Shown: positions 25,034-35,301, counted from the first letter of the stretch. The stretch: DNA of 64,000 nucleotides from Sphingobacterium corticibacterium (GCF_004208525.1 NZ_SGIT01000002.1:558001-622000), one strand, 5' to 3'. Translations and numbers: made by a program. Notes: generated from the sequence alone by a model not told the origin.

Positions 25034-25948
25034 TTAATTCTCCTGTGCAGAGATCTCCCACACTTTCACTAACTTATCGTCGCCGGCGGTAATCAACTGG
25101 CTACCTATCCAGGTCGCCGTATTGATAGACAAACGGTGGGCATCATAACCACGTTCTATGCTTATATTTTTGAGCAAAGACAACGATAGCACATCCCATA
25201 TTTTGATGGATTTATCCCGACTAATGGTGGCTACAATAGGTAAGGTGGAATGTGGAAGAATACCATACACGGTAAACATATGCGGGGTTAGGGATTCCAA
25301 AACGGACAGATCGTTCTTTGCCAACCGAACGAGCTTCGCATCTCGACCGCCCGAAAGCAAGCTGGTGTCAGCCGTAGCCAATGCTGTTACAGGTAGACTG
25401 TGTATTTGTTGCTTTGTTATCTCCCGAAAATCTGTCGTGTCGTATAGATGTACGATGCCATCCTTATCACCAAACGCGACTTGCTTCGCCTTCACAGAAG
25501 GTTCGATGACACGCACAGTCGTGTCTGTTATTTTGAATCTGTACAACAAGGCGTAGGTATCTAATGACCATACATAGGCCATACCTTCTTCTCCTGTAGC
25601 GATGATTTCCCGTTTTCCAGGGAGTACTTTAATCGCGAAGACCGCTCCCTTTTCCGTTTGCACCTTGCTGATAAGGGATTGCTTTTCTATATCTACAAAC
25701 CACACTTCGCCATTGCGCAAACCAATGACCAAGATCCCTTCTCCCTCCAAAAGTTGCAACGCATAAACCGATGCCGGTACCGCACACAAAATACGTCTGA
25801 ATTTCCCTTCTTTCAAATCCCATTCCACTACCCCCTTATCGTTTCCACCTGTAAAAATGGTCGCCGCATCCATTCCGGGGGATACCGTAAAAATAGGGTT
25901 TTGATGACCGGCTAGCGTATTAGATAAAGAAACATCGATCCTAAGCAT
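25034..25948 (-). CDS. WD40-repeat beta-propeller protein at the end of the his operon
   Basis: A 304-residue cytoplasmic protein, with no signal peptide, built of about six or seven WD40 repeats. GH...F.V.P dipeptides and the repeat ends VVEWDL, AYVWSLD, SIKIWDV and LVKVWEIS are visible. Propellers of this kind are protein-binding scaffolds and have no catalytic motif. The gene begins 14 bp after hisIE on the same strand, so it is probably read with the histidine genes, although no histidine function is known for it. I recall similar stand-alone WD40 genes in other Bacteroidota but cannot confirm the linkage. Confidence 0.85.
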   Translation of the reverse strand: MLRIDVSLSNTLAGHQNPIFTVSPGMDAATIFTGGNDKGVVEWDLKEGKFRRILCAVPASVYALQLLEGEGILVIGLRNGEVWFVDIEKQSLISKVQTEKGAVFAIKVLPGKREIIATGEEGMAYVWSLDTYALLYRFKITDTTVRVIEPSVKAKQVAFGDKDGIVHLYDTTDFREITKQQIHSLPVTALATADTSLLSGGRDAKLVRLAKNDLSVLESLTPHMFTVYGILPHSTLPIVATISRDKSIKIWDVLSLSLLKNISIERGYDAHRLSINTATWIGSQLITAGDDKLVKVWEISAQEN

Positions 25949-25962
25949 ATCTCCGTTCTTTC

Positions 25963-26544
25963 TTATTGGTGCCGGCTTTCCAGATTCTTGGCAATCGTTT
26001 GTAAATCCAGTCCTTTTTCCCGAAGCAATACCAAAAGGTGAAAAAATAAGTCGGAAGATTCGTTTATAAAATCCTGTTCTGTTTCCGCTAATGCAGCAAT
26101 AACGGTTTCTACAGCTTCTTCACCTACTTTTTGTGCGATTTTATTCAACCCGCGCTGACGTAGTTTGTTGACATACGACTCTTCGGTAGGCATATCATAA
26201 CGTTGCTGTATAATACGCTCCAATTGCAAGAGAAAATTTTGGTTATATTCCGTTTGGAAACAACTACGGGCACCTGTATGGCAAGTAGGCCCTGCTGGTT
26301 TAACTTTAATCAACAAGGTATCCTGGTCACAATCTACATGGGCGGAAACGACATCCAAAAAATGGCCGCTTTCCTCTCCTTTTGTCCACAACCGATTTTT
26401 ACTTCGCGAATAGAACGTTACGCGCCCCTCTTGTTGGGTTTTCGTCCACGCTTCCTCATTCATATACCCTAACATCAGTACTTCTAGTGTCTGATTATCT
26501 TGTATAACAACGGGAATTAATCCGTCTCCCTTTTTAAAATCCAT
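25963..26544 (-). CDS. hisIE: Bifunctional phosphoribosyl-AMP cyclohydrolase/phosphoribosyl-ATP pyrophosphatase
   Basis: A 193-residue fusion for histidine steps 2 and 3. The N-terminal HisI part (about residues 1-105) has the zinc and magnesium site [12 protein letters not shown]...CHTGARSCF. The C-terminal HisE part (about 110-193) has the helical MazG-like pattern [14 protein letters not shown]...[13 protein letters not shown]. The HisI-HisE fusion is common. The start is 13 bp after hisF. Confidence 0.96.
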   Translation of the reverse strand: MDFKKGDGLIPVVIQDNQTLEVLMLGYMNEEAWTKTQQEGRVTFYSRSKNRLWTKGEESGHFLDVVSAHVDCDQDTLLIKVKPAGPTCHTGARSCFQTEYNQNFLLQLERIIQQRYDMPTEESYVNKLRQRGLNKIAQKVGEEAVETVIAALAETEQDFINESSDLFFHLLVLLREKGLDLQTIAKNLESRHQ

Positions 26545-26557
26545 TTTTATTTATTTT

Positions 26558-27316
26558 TTATTCCTCCCTCACCACAATCCCATTGGCTCGTAACGTTTCT
26601 TTCAGTTCTGGAATCAATATTTCTCCGTAGTGAAATACCGAAGCCGCCAATGCTGCATCCACATTTGCCTGTTGAAACACGTCCACAAAATGCTGTTGTT
26701 GACCTGCTCCACCCGATGCTATTAACGGAATATGTATCGTATCGTTAATTTTCTTTAAAAACGTATTATCAAAGCCGTTCTTTGTTCCATCGTGATCCAT
26801 CGAAGTCAATAGAATCTCTCCTGCACCCCGCTGTTCGGCTTCTTTGATCCAGTCCTCCGTATGTATATCCGTTTTATCCCGTCCGCCACGTAGATAAACA
26901 AAATTTGCACCGTCCACGACACGCGTATCTACCGCTACCACGACAAACTGCCTACCAAACGAACGGGCAAGTTCATCAATTAGGTTCGGATTGCGTACCG
27001 CGGCAGAATTAATCGAGATCTTATCCGCCCCTGCGTTAAGCAACACTTCCGCATCTTTCAATTCATTAATTCCTCCACCTATTGTAAAAGGAATATTGAC
27101 CTGACGTGCTACCGCCTTGACCAATTCTATGGTCGTTTTCCGTTTTTCATGTGTGGCCGTAATATCAAGAAAAACCAGTTCGTCCGCGCCCTGTTGTGAA
27201 TATTGCCAAGCGAGCTCGACAGGGTCTCCCGCATCCCGAAGGTCAACAAAATTAACGCCTTTCACCGTACGGCCATCCTTTACATCCAAACAGGGGATGA
27301 TACGTTTTGCCAACAT
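26558..27316 (-). CDS. hisF: Imidazole glycerol phosphate synthase cyclase subunit
   Basis: A 252-residue TIM barrel that joins PRFAR with ammonia from HisH to give imidazole glycerol phosphate and AICAR. The two catalytic aspartates lie in [12 protein letters not shown] near the start and in [15 protein letters not shown]. The phosphate-binding loops FTIGGGI and IASGGAG are present. The start codon is 1 bp after the hisA stop, implying coupled translation. Confidence 0.97.
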   Translation of the reverse strand: MLAKRIIPCLDVKDGRTVKGVNFVDLRDAGDPVELAWQYSQQGADELVFLDITATHEKRKTTIELVKAVARQVNIPFTIGGGINELKDAEVLLNAGADKISINSAAVRNPNLIDELARSFGRQFVVVAVDTRVVDGANFVYLRGGRDKTDIHTEDWIKEAEQRGAGEILLTSMDHDGTKNGFDNTFLKKINDTIHIPLIASGGAGQQQHFVDVFQQANVDAALAASVFHYGEILIPELKETLRANGIVVREE

Positions 27317-27317
27317 A

Positions 27318-28070
27318 CTAAATACTGATGAGGGTCTTCAAGTTCCAATCTTTAATCTCATCAATGGAAATCTTGTTTTCGTAAATAGCTTTACCCACCA
27401 CGCAGGATTCTATTCGACTTAACGCATTCAAAGCACGAATATCGTCCATGGAGCTTATTCCACCTGAACCAATTAGTTTGATGATCGGCGAATGATCCAA
27501 AAGTTTCTGATAGAGTTCAACACCGGCTCCTCCTAGTTTACCGTCTTTACTGATATCGGTACAAAGAAAGCGGAAGAAACCTAACGAAAGACACTTATCT
27601 ATGTATGAGATCAGCTTAATAGGTGAACTTTCCAACCAACCGGAATATTTGATAACCTCGTCTAACACGTCAATCGCAATAACAATATGTTTTGCATATT
27701 TTACACGTCCTTCGTTCAGCTTAGCCAACTCCTCCAAAAAAGTAGGGTTGGTAATCGCTTGCGTTCCCACGATGACACGATAGATTCCCGCATCAACCAA
27801 TTCCTTTACTTTCTCAATACTTCTTACTCCTCCTCCATATTGCACTTTCATATCCGTTTTACGAATAATATCAAACAGATAGTCCTGATTGCTGAAATCG
27901 CCCTTTGCTCCATTCAAGTCAATGATGTGCACGAGTTCGGTACCATTGGCATGATACATTTTAATTTGTTCTTCCAATGATATGTCATACGTCGTGACGT
28001 CATCGTAATTGCCCTCTCTCAGACGGACAACCTTTTTATCCAAAACATCAATAGCAGGAATGATATACAT
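27318..28070 (-). CDS. hisA: ProFAR isomerase
   Basis: A 250-residue TIM barrel for histidine step 4 (opening of the ProFAR ribose ring by Amadori rearrangement). Catalytic acids fit [16 protein letters not shown] at the start and [12 protein letters not shown] in the second half; phosphate loops VQYGGGVRS and IGSGGISS are clear. Length is normal. It is 76 bp downstream of hisH, the widest gap in the operon, with no obvious signal in it. Confidence 0.96.
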   Translation of the reverse strand: MYIIPAIDVLDKKVVRLREGNYDDVTTYDISLEEQIKMYHANGTELVHIIDLNGAKGDFSNQDYLFDIIRKTDMKVQYGGGVRSIEKVKELVDAGIYRVIVGTQAITNPTFLEELAKLNEGRVKYAKHIVIAIDVLDEVIKYSGWLESSPIKLISYIDKCLSLGFFRFLCTDISKDGKLGGAGVELYQKLLDHSPIIKLIGSGGISSMDDIRALNALSRIESCVVGKAIYENKISIDEIKDWNLKTLISI

Positions 28071-28146
28071 ATTTTAAAGTAATAAGTTAAAAGTCAAAAC
28101 TTGTAAAGTCGTCAATTATTAATCAACAATTATAAGCAATATCTAC

Positions 28147-28737
28147 CTATAATCTGGAAAAATTAAGCAATATCTGCTCGCCAACCTTTCCAGATTTCTC
28201 AGGATGAAACTGCACGCCATAAAAATTACCCTTTTTTATTGCTGCAGAAAAAACAACATCATACGTGCAAAACGCACTGGTATACTGCTCATCAGCTTCA
28301 ATAAAATAGGAGTGTACAAAATAAAAATAGCTATTATCTGCAATATTCTCAAAAAGAGGACAATCCTTTTTCGGCGACACACCATTCCAGCCCATGTGCG
28401 GAACTTTTTTGCCAATACGTTTATCAAAATGTAACGTCTTCAATGGCACGATGTCCAAAAGCTCGGCATTCCCCTCTTCCGAAAAGGAAGTTAGCAATTG
28501 CATACCTACGCAAATTCCCAATACGGGTTTCTTCAAGGATATTATATGCTGAACCAGACCTGTTTCCTCCAGCTTGTGCATGGCAGCGCCGGCATGTCCC
28601 ACACCCGGAATAATAATACGGTCATAATCATTAAATTCATCCAATTTATCGATCATGCCATAGCTTATCCCCACGCGATCCAATGCCGCTGTCAACGAAA
28701 AGATATTCCCTGCTCCGTAATTTACTATTCCAATCAT
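28147..28737 (-). CDS. hisH: Imidazole glycerol phosphate synthase glutaminase subunit
   Basis: A 196-residue class I glutamine amidotransferase that supplies ammonia to HisF. Catalytic cysteine in VLGICVGMQLL, oxyanion segment PGVGHAGAAM, and the His-x-Glu pair in VQFHPEKSG complete the triad. Length is normal. The start is 10 bp after hisB. Confidence 0.96.
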   Translation of the reverse strand: MIGIVNYGAGNIFSLTAALDRVGISYGMIDKLDEFNDYDRIIIPGVGHAGAAMHKLEETGLVQHIISLKKPVLGICVGMQLLTSFSEEGNAELLDIVPLKTLHFDKRIGKKVPHMGWNGVSPKKDCPLFENIADNSYFYFVHSYFIEADEQYTSAFCTYDVVFSAAIKKGNFYGVQFHPEKSGKVGEQILLNFSRL

Positions 28738-28747
28738 TTTTTACAAT

Positions 28748-29875
28748 CTACAAAACTCCTTTAGTACTCGGTAACTGCATATTTTCTGCATCTCGTCGTA
28801 CGGCTTTCTTTATCGATTTCGCAAAGGCTTTGAAGATAGCTTCAATTTTATGATGCTCATTATCGCCCTCTGCTTTGATATTCAAGTTCGATTTCGAAGC
28901 ATCGGAGAACGATTTAAAGAAATGGAAAAACATTTCGGTCGGCATATCTCCTATTTTTTCCCTGTTGAAAGCCGCATCCCATACAATCCAATTCCTGCCC
29001 CCAAAATCAATGGCTACCTGCGCCAAACAGTCGTCCATAGGCAATGTGTAAGCATAACGTTCGATACCCCGTTTATCACCCAATACCTTCAGAAAAATTT
29101 CACCCAATGCGATACCCGTATCTTCAATGGTGTGGTGCTCATCGATATGCAAATCACCCTTAGCTTTTACCGTAAGATCGATTGCACCGTGTCGAGCAAT
29201 TTGGTCGAGCATATGATCGAAAAATGGTAATCCGGTATCTATATCCGATTTTCCGGAACCATCAAGATTCAATTGGACAAAGATATCTGTTTCATTCGTT
29301 TTACGATGGTGCTCCCCGGTACGTGTACCTAATTTTAAAAACTCATATATAGATCTCCAATCAGTTGTCTCCAACGCAATGGAATCGCTTTTTATACGTA
29401 GGCTTTCGGCCTGACCTAATGCATCATTATTACGCAACCAGATAGCCTTAGCACCTAAATTCTCTGCTAATTTCACATCATTGACACGATCCCCGATCAC
29501 AAAAGATTCGGTTAAATTATATTGTACGGCATCAAAATATTCATGCAACATACCAATACCGGGCTTACGTGTCAGCGCATTTTCGTGCGGGAATGTGCGA
29601 TCGATGTGTTCTTTCACAAAACGAACACCTTCTCCGGAAAATGTGTCGACGATAAAATGATGTACGGGCCAAAAGTTCTCCTCTGGATGAGAAGAAGTTC
29701 CCAATCCATCTTGGTTAGACACCAACACCAATTCAAAATCAAGTTCTTTCGCGATACGCGGGAGATATTGCAACGCTCCTGGGTAAAATTTGAGCTTGGC
29801 AAACGAATCTATTTGTTCGTCCTCGGGCTCCAATATCAATGTACCATCGCGATCTATAAATAATACTCTTTTCAT
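28748..29875 (-). CDS. hisB: Bifunctional histidinol-phosphatase/imidazoleglycerol-phosphate dehydratase
   Basis: A 375-residue fusion covering histidine steps 6 and 8. The N-terminal HAD phosphatase (about residues 1-165) has the aspartyl nucleophile motif FIDRDGTLI and later [11 protein letters not shown]. The C-terminal dehydratase (about 180-375) has the manganese-binding [16 protein letters not shown] and a final [15 protein letters not shown] segment. The two-domain form is the enterobacterial type, also common in Bacteroidota. Its start codon abuts the hisC stop. Confidence 0.97.
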   Translation of the reverse strand: MKRVLFIDRDGTLILEPEDEQIDSFAKLKFYPGALQYLPRIAKELDFELVLVSNQDGLGTSSHPEENFWPVHHFIVDTFSGEGVRFVKEHIDRTFPHENALTRKPGIGMLHEYFDAVQYNLTESFVIGDRVNDVKLAENLGAKAIWLRNNDALGQAESLRIKSDSIALETTDWRSIYEFLKLGTRTGEHHRKTNETDIFVQLNLDGSGKSDIDTGLPFFDHMLDQIARHGAIDLTVKAKGDLHIDEHHTIEDTGIALGEIFLKVLGDKRGIERYAYTLPMDDCLAQVAIDFGGRNWIVWDAAFNREKIGDMPTEMFFHFFKSFSDASKSNLNIKAEGDNEHHKIEAIFKAFAKSIKKAVRRDAENMQLPSTKGVL

Positions 29876-30946
29876 TTATCCATTATAAAATCTCTTCACT
29901 TCTTTCAACAGCGTATTGTTTTCCGCTGGTGTGCCGATAGTCAGACGTAAACATCCTTCGCACAACTCTACTTTGGAGCGGTCTCGTACAATAATTCCCT
30001 TATCTACCAAAAAATTGTAGAGAGCTCGAGGTTCTTCCAATTTGACCAGTATAAAATTGGCATCCGACGGTGTTACGTGTGCAACTTGAGGTAATACCTG
30101 TAAAGCTGCAGACAACTTCTCCCGTTCGCCAACGACTTCCTTAATCCATTCGTTTACAATCTCCACACCTTCCAACGCCTCCAAAACAATGTCTTGGGTG
30201 GCCTGATTAATATTATAAGGTGGTTTTATCTTGTTAAATATCTCAATAATTTCTTTATTGGCAAAAGCCATTCCTAACCGCAATGCCGCTAGCCCCCATG
30301 CCTTCGATAGCGTTTGTAACACAACTAAATTCGGAAACTCTACCAAATCTGTGGTAAAGGATGGTTGTTTTGAAAAATTGATATACGCTTCATCTACCAC
30401 TACAATCCCATCAAAATTGACCAAGATCGTTTCGATATCTTGCCGACGGATACTATTTCCGGTAGGGTTATTTGGTGAGCAGATAAAAATCAGCTTCGTA
30501 TGCGCATCAATCGCCTCTGCGATTCCGTCTAAATCTAGCTGGTAATCGATCGTTAAGTTTACCTTTTTATAGGCTACATTGTTGATGTTCGCCGAAACTT
30601 CATACATACCATAGGTAGGCGGCACCAAAATAACATTATCCCTTCCCGGTTCACAAAATGCGCGAAAAAGGATATCGATAGCTTCATCGCTACCATTACC
30701 TAAAAAGATATTTTCTACCGGAACACCTTTAATACGATGCAACTTTTCCTTCACCCGATGCTGAAGCGGGTCTGGATAGCGATTATAATTTCTAGCATAA
30801 GGTGAACCAAATGCATTTTCGTTTGCATCTAATAAAATAGAGGCCTCTCCCTTAAATTCATCTCTTGCCGATGAATAAGGTACTAATTTTTTTATGTTAT
30901 CCCTCAGCAACAGGTTAAGGCTAAAAGACGTCTTCATATTTTTCAT
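29876..30946 (-). CDS. hisC: Histidinol-phosphate aminotransferase
   Basis: A 356-residue PLP enzyme of the class I/II aminotransferases. LDANENAFGSP at the N-terminus and the cofactor lysine in LQTLSKAWGLAALRLG (SKA) are clear, with FICSPNNPTGN binding PLP. It uses glutamate to aminate imidazole acetol phosphate. The first ATG (30946) is used; a second at 30937 is possible. It is the first his gene here. The usual upstream hisG and hisD are absent; instead a 125-bp gap with a hairpin (30979-31026) separates it from rnz. Confidence 0.95.
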   Translation of the reverse strand: MKNMKTSFSLNLLLRDNIKKLVPYSSARDEFKGEASILLDANENAFGSPYARNYNRYPDPLQHRVKEKLHRIKGVPVENIFLGNGSDEAIDILFRAFCEPGRDNVILVPPTYGMYEVSANINNVAYKKVNLTIDYQLDLDGIAEAIDAHTKLIFICSPNNPTGNSIRRQDIETILVNFDGIVVVDEAYINFSKQPSFTTDLVEFPNLVVLQTLSKAWGLAALRLGMAFANKEIIEIFNKIKPPYNINQATQDIVLEALEGVEIVNEWIKEVVGEREKLSAALQVLPQVAHVTPSDANFILVKLEEPRALYNFLVDKGIIVRDRSKVELCEGCLRLTIGTPAENNTLLKEVKRFYNG

Positions 30947-30978
30947 TAGAATAATGTATTCTTTATGGCAATGAAGCT

Positions 30979-31026
30979 TGCATGAGCTAAGTTATTCATA
31001 TCCTTTTCTTAGCGGCAGCTCATGCA
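30979..31026 (-). repeat. Leader hairpin upstream of hisC
   Basis: TGCATGAGCT (30979-30988) and AGCTCATGCA (31017-31026) are perfect 10-bp complements 28 nt apart. On the coding strand a second pairing, GCTAAG with CTTAGC, overlaps the main stem, so two alternative folds exist. It lies 33 bp before the hisC start codon and lacks a U-run. It may be an attenuator, a protein-binding site or a terminator for rnz. It matches no riboswitch class that I recognise, and I see no leader peptide with a run of His codons. Confidence 0.55.
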
Positions 31027-31071
31027 GGTTTCAATTGAGCGTGTAAAGATGGGGAAAAATCTACAAAAAGC

Positions 31072-31986
31072 CTATACTAAAAACCACTTACCTTCTTCAG
31101 ACAACTCTGTGTGGGGAAAAATTGTTCGAGATTCGTCCAAAAGAGGTTGCAAATCTTTATAACGGGCGGAGAAATGTCCGAGCAAAAGTTTCTTGGCATT
31201 TACGGCTTGTGCTACCTGCGCTGCCTCCAAACTGGTGGTATGAAAGGTTTCCTTAGCCCGTTCTATACGGTCGTGCAGGAATGTCGCCTCGTGATATAAT
31301 AAATCTACGCCCCGAATAGCGCCTAAATAATCCGCATTCATCACCGTGTCAGAACAATAAGCATAACTTCTAGGCTGTGGTGGCGCATAGGTTAAATCTT
31401 TGGCCGAATAAACAGTACCATCGTCTGCAACATAATCGATGCCTCTTTTCAAAAGGCGCCTATAGGGAACAGGTATATTCAACCGCTCTACTTCTTCTTT
31501 CTTCAATGACGCCGACCGTGGCTTTTCATCAAATCGAAAACCAGTACACGCAATACGGTGTTGTAATGGGAAGCTGGTCACCTGGAGTTGTGTATTTTCG
31601 AATATCACTTCTTGACGATACGCATTCGTCGGGTGAAAAATCAATGGATAACGTAACCGCGTATCAGAGTGTTTAAATTGTAAATCTAATATCTCCTTCA
31701 ACGCGGAAGGACCATAAAGGTGTAGTTCGCTCTGGCGCCCTACCAAATGTTGCGAAGAAAGTAGCCCAACAAGCCCCAAATAATGATCTCCATGCAAATG
31801 GCTGATAAAAATATGACTTATCCGGCTACCTTTAATTCCATAGCGGAGCAACTGCATCTGTGTACCTTCCCCACAATCTATGAGGAAGAACTGTTCGTTA
31901 AAGTTTAGAACTTGGGACGTCGGATGACGACCATACATAGGTGTCGCCGAACTATTCCCCAATATCAAAACCTCAAACCTCGTCAT
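31072..31986 (-). CDS. rnz: Ribonuclease Z
   Basis: A 304-residue tRNA 3'-end endonuclease of the metallo-beta-lactamase fold. The zinc motif SHLHGDHYLGL is present, with DCGEGTQMQLLRYG before it and the RNase Z pattern YCSDTVMN...HEATF and LLGHFSARY after it. It cuts pre-tRNA after the discriminator base. Its start codon lies inside the STAS gene, an overlap of 14 bp, so translation of the two is coupled. Confidence 0.96.
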   Translation of the reverse strand: MTRFEVLILGNSSATPMYGRHPTSQVLNFNEQFFLIDCGEGTQMQLLRYGIKGSRISHIFISHLHGDHYLGLVGLLSSQHLVGRQSELHLYGPSALKEILDLQFKHSDTRLRYPLIFHPTNAYRQEVIFENTQLQVTSFPLQHRIACTGFRFDEKPRSASLKKEEVERLNIPVPYRRLLKRGIDYVADDGTVYSAKDLTYAPPQPRSYAYCSDTVMNADYLGAIRGVDLLYHEATFLHDRIERAKETFHTTSLEAAQVAQAVNAKKLLLGHFSARYKDLQPLLDESRTIFPHTELSEEGKWFLV

Positions 31987-32359
31987 GTTGGCCCGTTCTT
32001 AAATCTAATCGAATCTCATTGCCAAAAATCATATCTTCGGCAGCAGAAACCGTCGGTGCAGTTTTGAAATAACCCTCCATATTGGCCATTTTAAGTAGGG
32101 TCAAGAGTCGGTCGTTTAATCCGGTAAGAATAAAGAGTCCGCCAGAGGCTTTACATAGCCGGCGTGCCAATAATCCCATGCGTAAACCATCTTCATCCGC
32201 ATCCGCCACATGACAAAGATTTAATACAATATTACGTTGCCCACCTGTATTGCGCAACATAAACTCACCTTTCAATTTCGCCGCCGCTCCTCCATCTAGG
32301 AAATCTGTCAATGGTTCAATAACCACATAGCGTTCATGCTTGTCAACCGTAAATTTCAT
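31973..32359 (-). CDS. STAS-domain protein (anti-sigma factor antagonist-like)
   Basis: A 128-residue protein with one STAS domain: YVVIEPLTDFLDGGAAAKL, NIVLNLCHVADADEDGLRMG and LFILTGLNDRLLTLLKM. In SpoIIAA-type antagonists a Ser or Thr next to the DxxG turn is phosphorylated; here the turn reads DADEDGLRMG with Glu-Asp in that place, so the usual switch residue appears absent. It overlaps rnz by 14 bp and follows purC at 29 bp. The partner and function are unknown. Confidence 0.82.
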   Translation of the reverse strand: MKFTVDKHERYVVIEPLTDFLDGGAAAKLKGEFMLRNTGGQRNIVLNLCHVADADEDGLRMGLLARRLCKASGGLFILTGLNDRLLTLLKMANMEGYFKTAPTVSAAEDMIFGNEIRLDLRTGQHDEV

Positions 32360-32388
32360 CAGTATATTTTTATCTTTTCGTCTCTAAT

Positions 32389-33336
32389 CTACAATAATTT
32401 GTTTAAAGCTTCCATTATATTTCGCTCTACCCGCGAAATGGTATCTTCATCTGCCGGATATTGAAATTTTTCACCCGCTATATGTTCATACAGTTCAATA
32501 TAGCGTTCGGATATGGATTGAACAATATCGTCGGTCATTTCAGGCACGGTCTGCCCGTCCTTTCCTTGAAAACCGTTATCCATTAACCATTCTCGTACAA
32601 ATTCTTTAGACAACTGCCGTTGCGGCTCACCATTCGCCTGCCGTTCTTCATAGCCATCAGAATAAAAATAACGAGACGAATCTGGCGTATGGATTTCATC
32701 CATCAAGTATATTTGATCATCTTTTTTGCCAAATTCATATTTCGTATCCACCAATATCAACCCTCGCTCCCGTGCCATTTCCGTACCTCGCTGATATAAT
32801 GCATGGGCAAATTTCTCCAGCTGTATATAGTCTTCTTCAAGTACAATACCCTTAGCTATAATATCTTCCCGTGAAATATCTTCGTCATGTCCCACATCGG
32901 CTTTCGTTGTCGGTGTTATAATAGGTTCTGGAAGTTTATCGTTCTCTTTCAATCCTTCCGGTAGGGTTACTCCACACAGCGTTCTGCCTCCGTCGCGGTA
33001 AGTACGCCATAAATGCCCAGCCAAATATCCTCTAATCACCATCTCCACCTTAAATGGTTCGCATTTGTACCCTATGGTAGCATTCGGGTCTGGCACGGTA
33101 ATGACCCAATTTGGAATAATATCTTTTGTGGAAGAGAGGAATTTCTCTGCAATCTGGTTAAGCACCTGTCCTTTATAAGGAATAGGGCGCGGCAAAACGA
33201 CGTCAAAAGCAGAAATTCTATCTGAGGCCACCATCACCAGATATTCATCGGCTATGGTATATACATCACGCACCTTCCCTTTATAAAAGGCCGTTTGTTT
33301 ATCAAAATTAAATGTTGTTTCTTTTATTGCGTTCAT
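32389..33336 (-). CDS. purC: SAICAR synthetase
   Basis: A 315-residue enzyme of purine synthesis joining CAIR and aspartate with ATP. The N-terminal [11 protein letters not shown] nucleotide loop and [11 protein letters not shown] are diagnostic, as are [12 protein letters not shown] and [11 protein letters not shown]. The long form (about 310 residues) is the usual Bacteroidota version. It is 11 bp downstream of phoH, so phoH-purC-STAS-rnz forms one transcription unit. Confidence 0.96.
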   Translation of the reverse strand: MNAIKETTFNFDKQTAFYKGKVRDVYTIADEYLVMVASDRISAFDVVLPRPIPYKGQVLNQIAEKFLSSTKDIIPNWVITVPDPNATIGYKCEPFKVEMVIRGYLAGHLWRTYRDGGRTLCGVTLPEGLKENDKLPEPIITPTTKADVGHDEDISREDIIAKGIVLEEDYIQLEKFAHALYQRGTEMARERGLILVDTKYEFGKKDDQIYLMDEIHTPDSSRYFYSDGYEERQANGEPQRQLSKEFVREWLMDNGFQGKDGQTVPEMTDDIVQSISERYIELYEHIAGEKFQYPADEDTISRVERNIMEALNKLL

Positions 33337-33347
33337 TGTATTAAATC

Positions 33348-34310
33348 TTATATATCTCCATAAGCCTCCAAAATACGTCTCACCAATTTATGCCGAACGA
33401 CATCTGATCCGCTTAAATGGATAATATCAATACCATTGATGTTTTCCAACAACTTCACCGCTGTTGCCAATCCGGACTGGCTTTTCTTTGGTAAGTCAAT
33501 TTGCGTAAGGTCACCCGTAACGATAAACTTCGCCGTTGGTCCCATCCGGGTAAGGAACATTTTTAACTGCATATCCGTGGCATTCTGCGCTTCATCTAGG
33601 ATAACAAAACAGTTGTCCAATGTGCGTCCTCGCATAAATGCTAATGGAGCCACTTCTATTACGCGGCGTTCCAAATAATCTTTCAGCTTATCAGCGGGAA
33701 TCATATCATCCAATGCATCATAAAGCGGACGTAAATAGGGATCCACTTTTTCTTTGAGATCACCCGGTAGGAAACCTAGATTTTCCCCCGCTTCGACGGC
33801 AGGACGCGTCAAGATAATACGTTTTATCTCTTTATTTCGCAATGCCCGAACCGCCAACGCGACCGCTGTATAGGTTTTGCCCGTACCTGCGGGGCCAATG
33901 GCAAACAGAATGTCATTTTTGGCTATACTCTCCACCATTTTAAGCTGATTTGGTGTACGGGCACGAACAATCAGTCCATTAGGCCCGTATACGATCGGCT
34001 CCCCTTTAAAAACAGCGGGTTCTCCGATTTTCTTTTCCGCCGACCTTTCAGTTGCACCATTTATCCCCACCAAATCCTCCAGTGCATTGGAATCCAAGTT
34101 TTGGAATTGTTCAATATGTCGCAATATACCCTCAAAAACTTGTTTAAACCGTTGTTGTTCGGATTCCTCTCCCAACACCTTCAATTCATTTCCACGTGCC
34201 ACCAACCGCAGTTTCGGAAACCCTCTTTTTATCCACTCAAAATGCTCGTTTTGAGCGCCCCATAACGTCACTAAATTAACGTCGTCTAATGGTATACGTA
34301 TTTCGTTCAA
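33348..34310 (-). CDS. PhoH-family ATPase (PhoL-like)
   Basis: About 320 residues. Residues about 115-310 are the PhoH P-loop domain: Walker [17 protein letters not shown], Walker [11 protein letters not shown] and the [13 protein letters not shown] segment. The N-terminal part is KH-like. No ATG lies near the expected start. TTG at 34310 gives [20 protein letters not shown] right after the first residue, as in relatives; the frame stays open to another TTG at 34349. PhoL/YbeZ proteins act with YbeY in RNA processing and ribosome maturation. It is divergent from the SAM hydroxide adenosyltransferase gene. Confidence 0.9.
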   Translation of the reverse strand: MNEIRIPLDDVNLVTLWGAQNEHFEWIKRGFPKLRLVARGNELKVLGEESEQQRFKQVFEGILRHIEQFQNLDSNALEDLVGINGATERSAEKKIGEPAVFKGEPIVYGPNGLIVRARTPNQLKMVESIAKNDILFAIGPAGTGKTYTAVALAVRALRNKEIKRIILTRPAVEAGENLGFLPGDLKEKVDPYLRPLYDALDDMIPADKLKDYLERRVIEVAPLAFMRGRTLDNCFVILDEAQNATDMQLKMFLTRMGPTAKFIVTGDLTQIDLPKKSQSGLATAVKLLENINGIDIIHLSGSDVVRHKLVRRILEAYGDI

Positions 34311-34401
34311 ATTGTCTATTTTATTTTTTACGTAATAAAGATAAATCAAAAATACAAACTATAATCATCTATTTGTATCTACATAACAAAAAATGGAAAT
34401 T

Positions 34402-34445
34402 TAGCTTTGCAGCAATTAATATTGCACTTTCTTTTATTACTTTTG
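34402..34445 (+). promoter_or_regulatory. Two candidate -7 boxes upstream of the SAM hydroxide adenosyltransferase gene
   Basis: TAGCTTTG (34402-34409) and TACTTTTG (34438-34445) both fit TAnnTTTG, 105 and 69 bp before the start codon, in the 204-bp divergent gap shared with phoH. Which is used cannot be decided by eye. Confidence 0.4.
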
Positions 34446-34514
34446 TAGTTCTTTTAAGAAGAGGGCAGCATCGTATTTTAATGTTTTTAGTATCTTTAAA
34501 GGGGTACATAGTGT

Positions 34515-35300
34515 ATGGGAGTAATAACGCTTACAACAGATTTGGGGCATCGTGATTTTTATCAGGCGGCATTGAAGGGCAGCATCATATCGCAATTGCC
34601 GGATGTCCGTCTAGTAGATATTACGCATGAAATTCCTTCTTTTGATATACAGCGTGCCGCTGTGGTACTTCGTAACGCCTTCCGTTACTTTCCGAATGGC
34701 ACCGTTCATCTTATCGGTATCGACACGGTTTTTCAAGAGGATTCGCATTATGCCATGATGAAATATGACGATCACTTTTTCGTGGGCGCAGACAACGGCA
34801 TTTTCAGCATTATCCTTGGAGAAAATGATCCGCAAGAGCTGTATGAAATTGACATCATGCAGGACTTGCGCTATCTACACTTTCCACTTGCCGATATATT
34901 ATCTAAAGCTGCCTGTCATATTGCGAAAGGGGAACCGCTGTCCGCCATTGGGCAACCGATCGACAAACCGCTTAAAAAAGTACTTGTACAGCCGTTGGTT
35001 ACCTCTAATGCAATAAAAGGCCATGTATCTTATATTGACGCTTTCGGGAATGTCATCAGTAATATCAGCAAAGAACTTTTTAACGAAATACAAAAAGGCC
35101 GGAGTTTCAAGCTGCATTTTAAAAGAAATGAAACTATAAATAAGCTGAGCTGGCATTATAATGAGGTCCCAGAAGGCGAAAAGCTCTGTTTATTTGGGAT
35201 TAGCAATTTTCTGGAAATAGCTATCAACAAAGGGCATGCGAGTCGGCTGTTGGGCTTACAGCAAGATGAGGTTGTTATGGTAGAATTTTTAGATAGCTAA
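34515..35300 (+). CDS. SAM hydroxide adenosyltransferase (DUF62/SAM chlorinase-fluorinase family)
   Basis: A 261-residue enzyme of the DUF62 family, which splits S-adenosylmethionine with water or hydroxide into adenosine and methionine. The start MGVITLTTDLGHRDFY carries the conserved D9; VHLIGIDTVF, FVGADNGIFS and, in the C-terminal barrel, HVSYIDAFGNVISNIS are also typical. The extended chlorinase or fluorinase loop was not recognised, so the hydrolase role is favoured. A coiled-coil membrane protein follows 1 bp later. The divergent pairing with phoH is, as I recall, common in Bacteroidota. Confidence 0.9.
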   Translation: MGVITLTTDLGHRDFYQAALKGSIISQLPDVRLVDITHEIPSFDIQRAAVVLRNAFRYFPNGTVHLIGIDTVFQEDSHYAMMKYDDHFFVGADNGIFSIILGENDPQELYEIDIMQDLRYLHFPLADILSKAACHIAKGEPLSAIGQPIDKPLKKVLVQPLVTSNAIKGHVSYIDAFGNVISNISKELFNEIQKGRSFKLHFKRNETINKLSWHYNEVPEGEKLCLFGISNFLEIAINKGHASRLLGLQQDEVVMVEFLDS

Positions 35301-35301
35301 C

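Noticed and set aside
30947..31071. Riboswitch or T-box upstream of hisC
   Set aside because: No T-box sequence, no known riboswitch core and no His-codon leader peptide were found; only the hairpin is reported.
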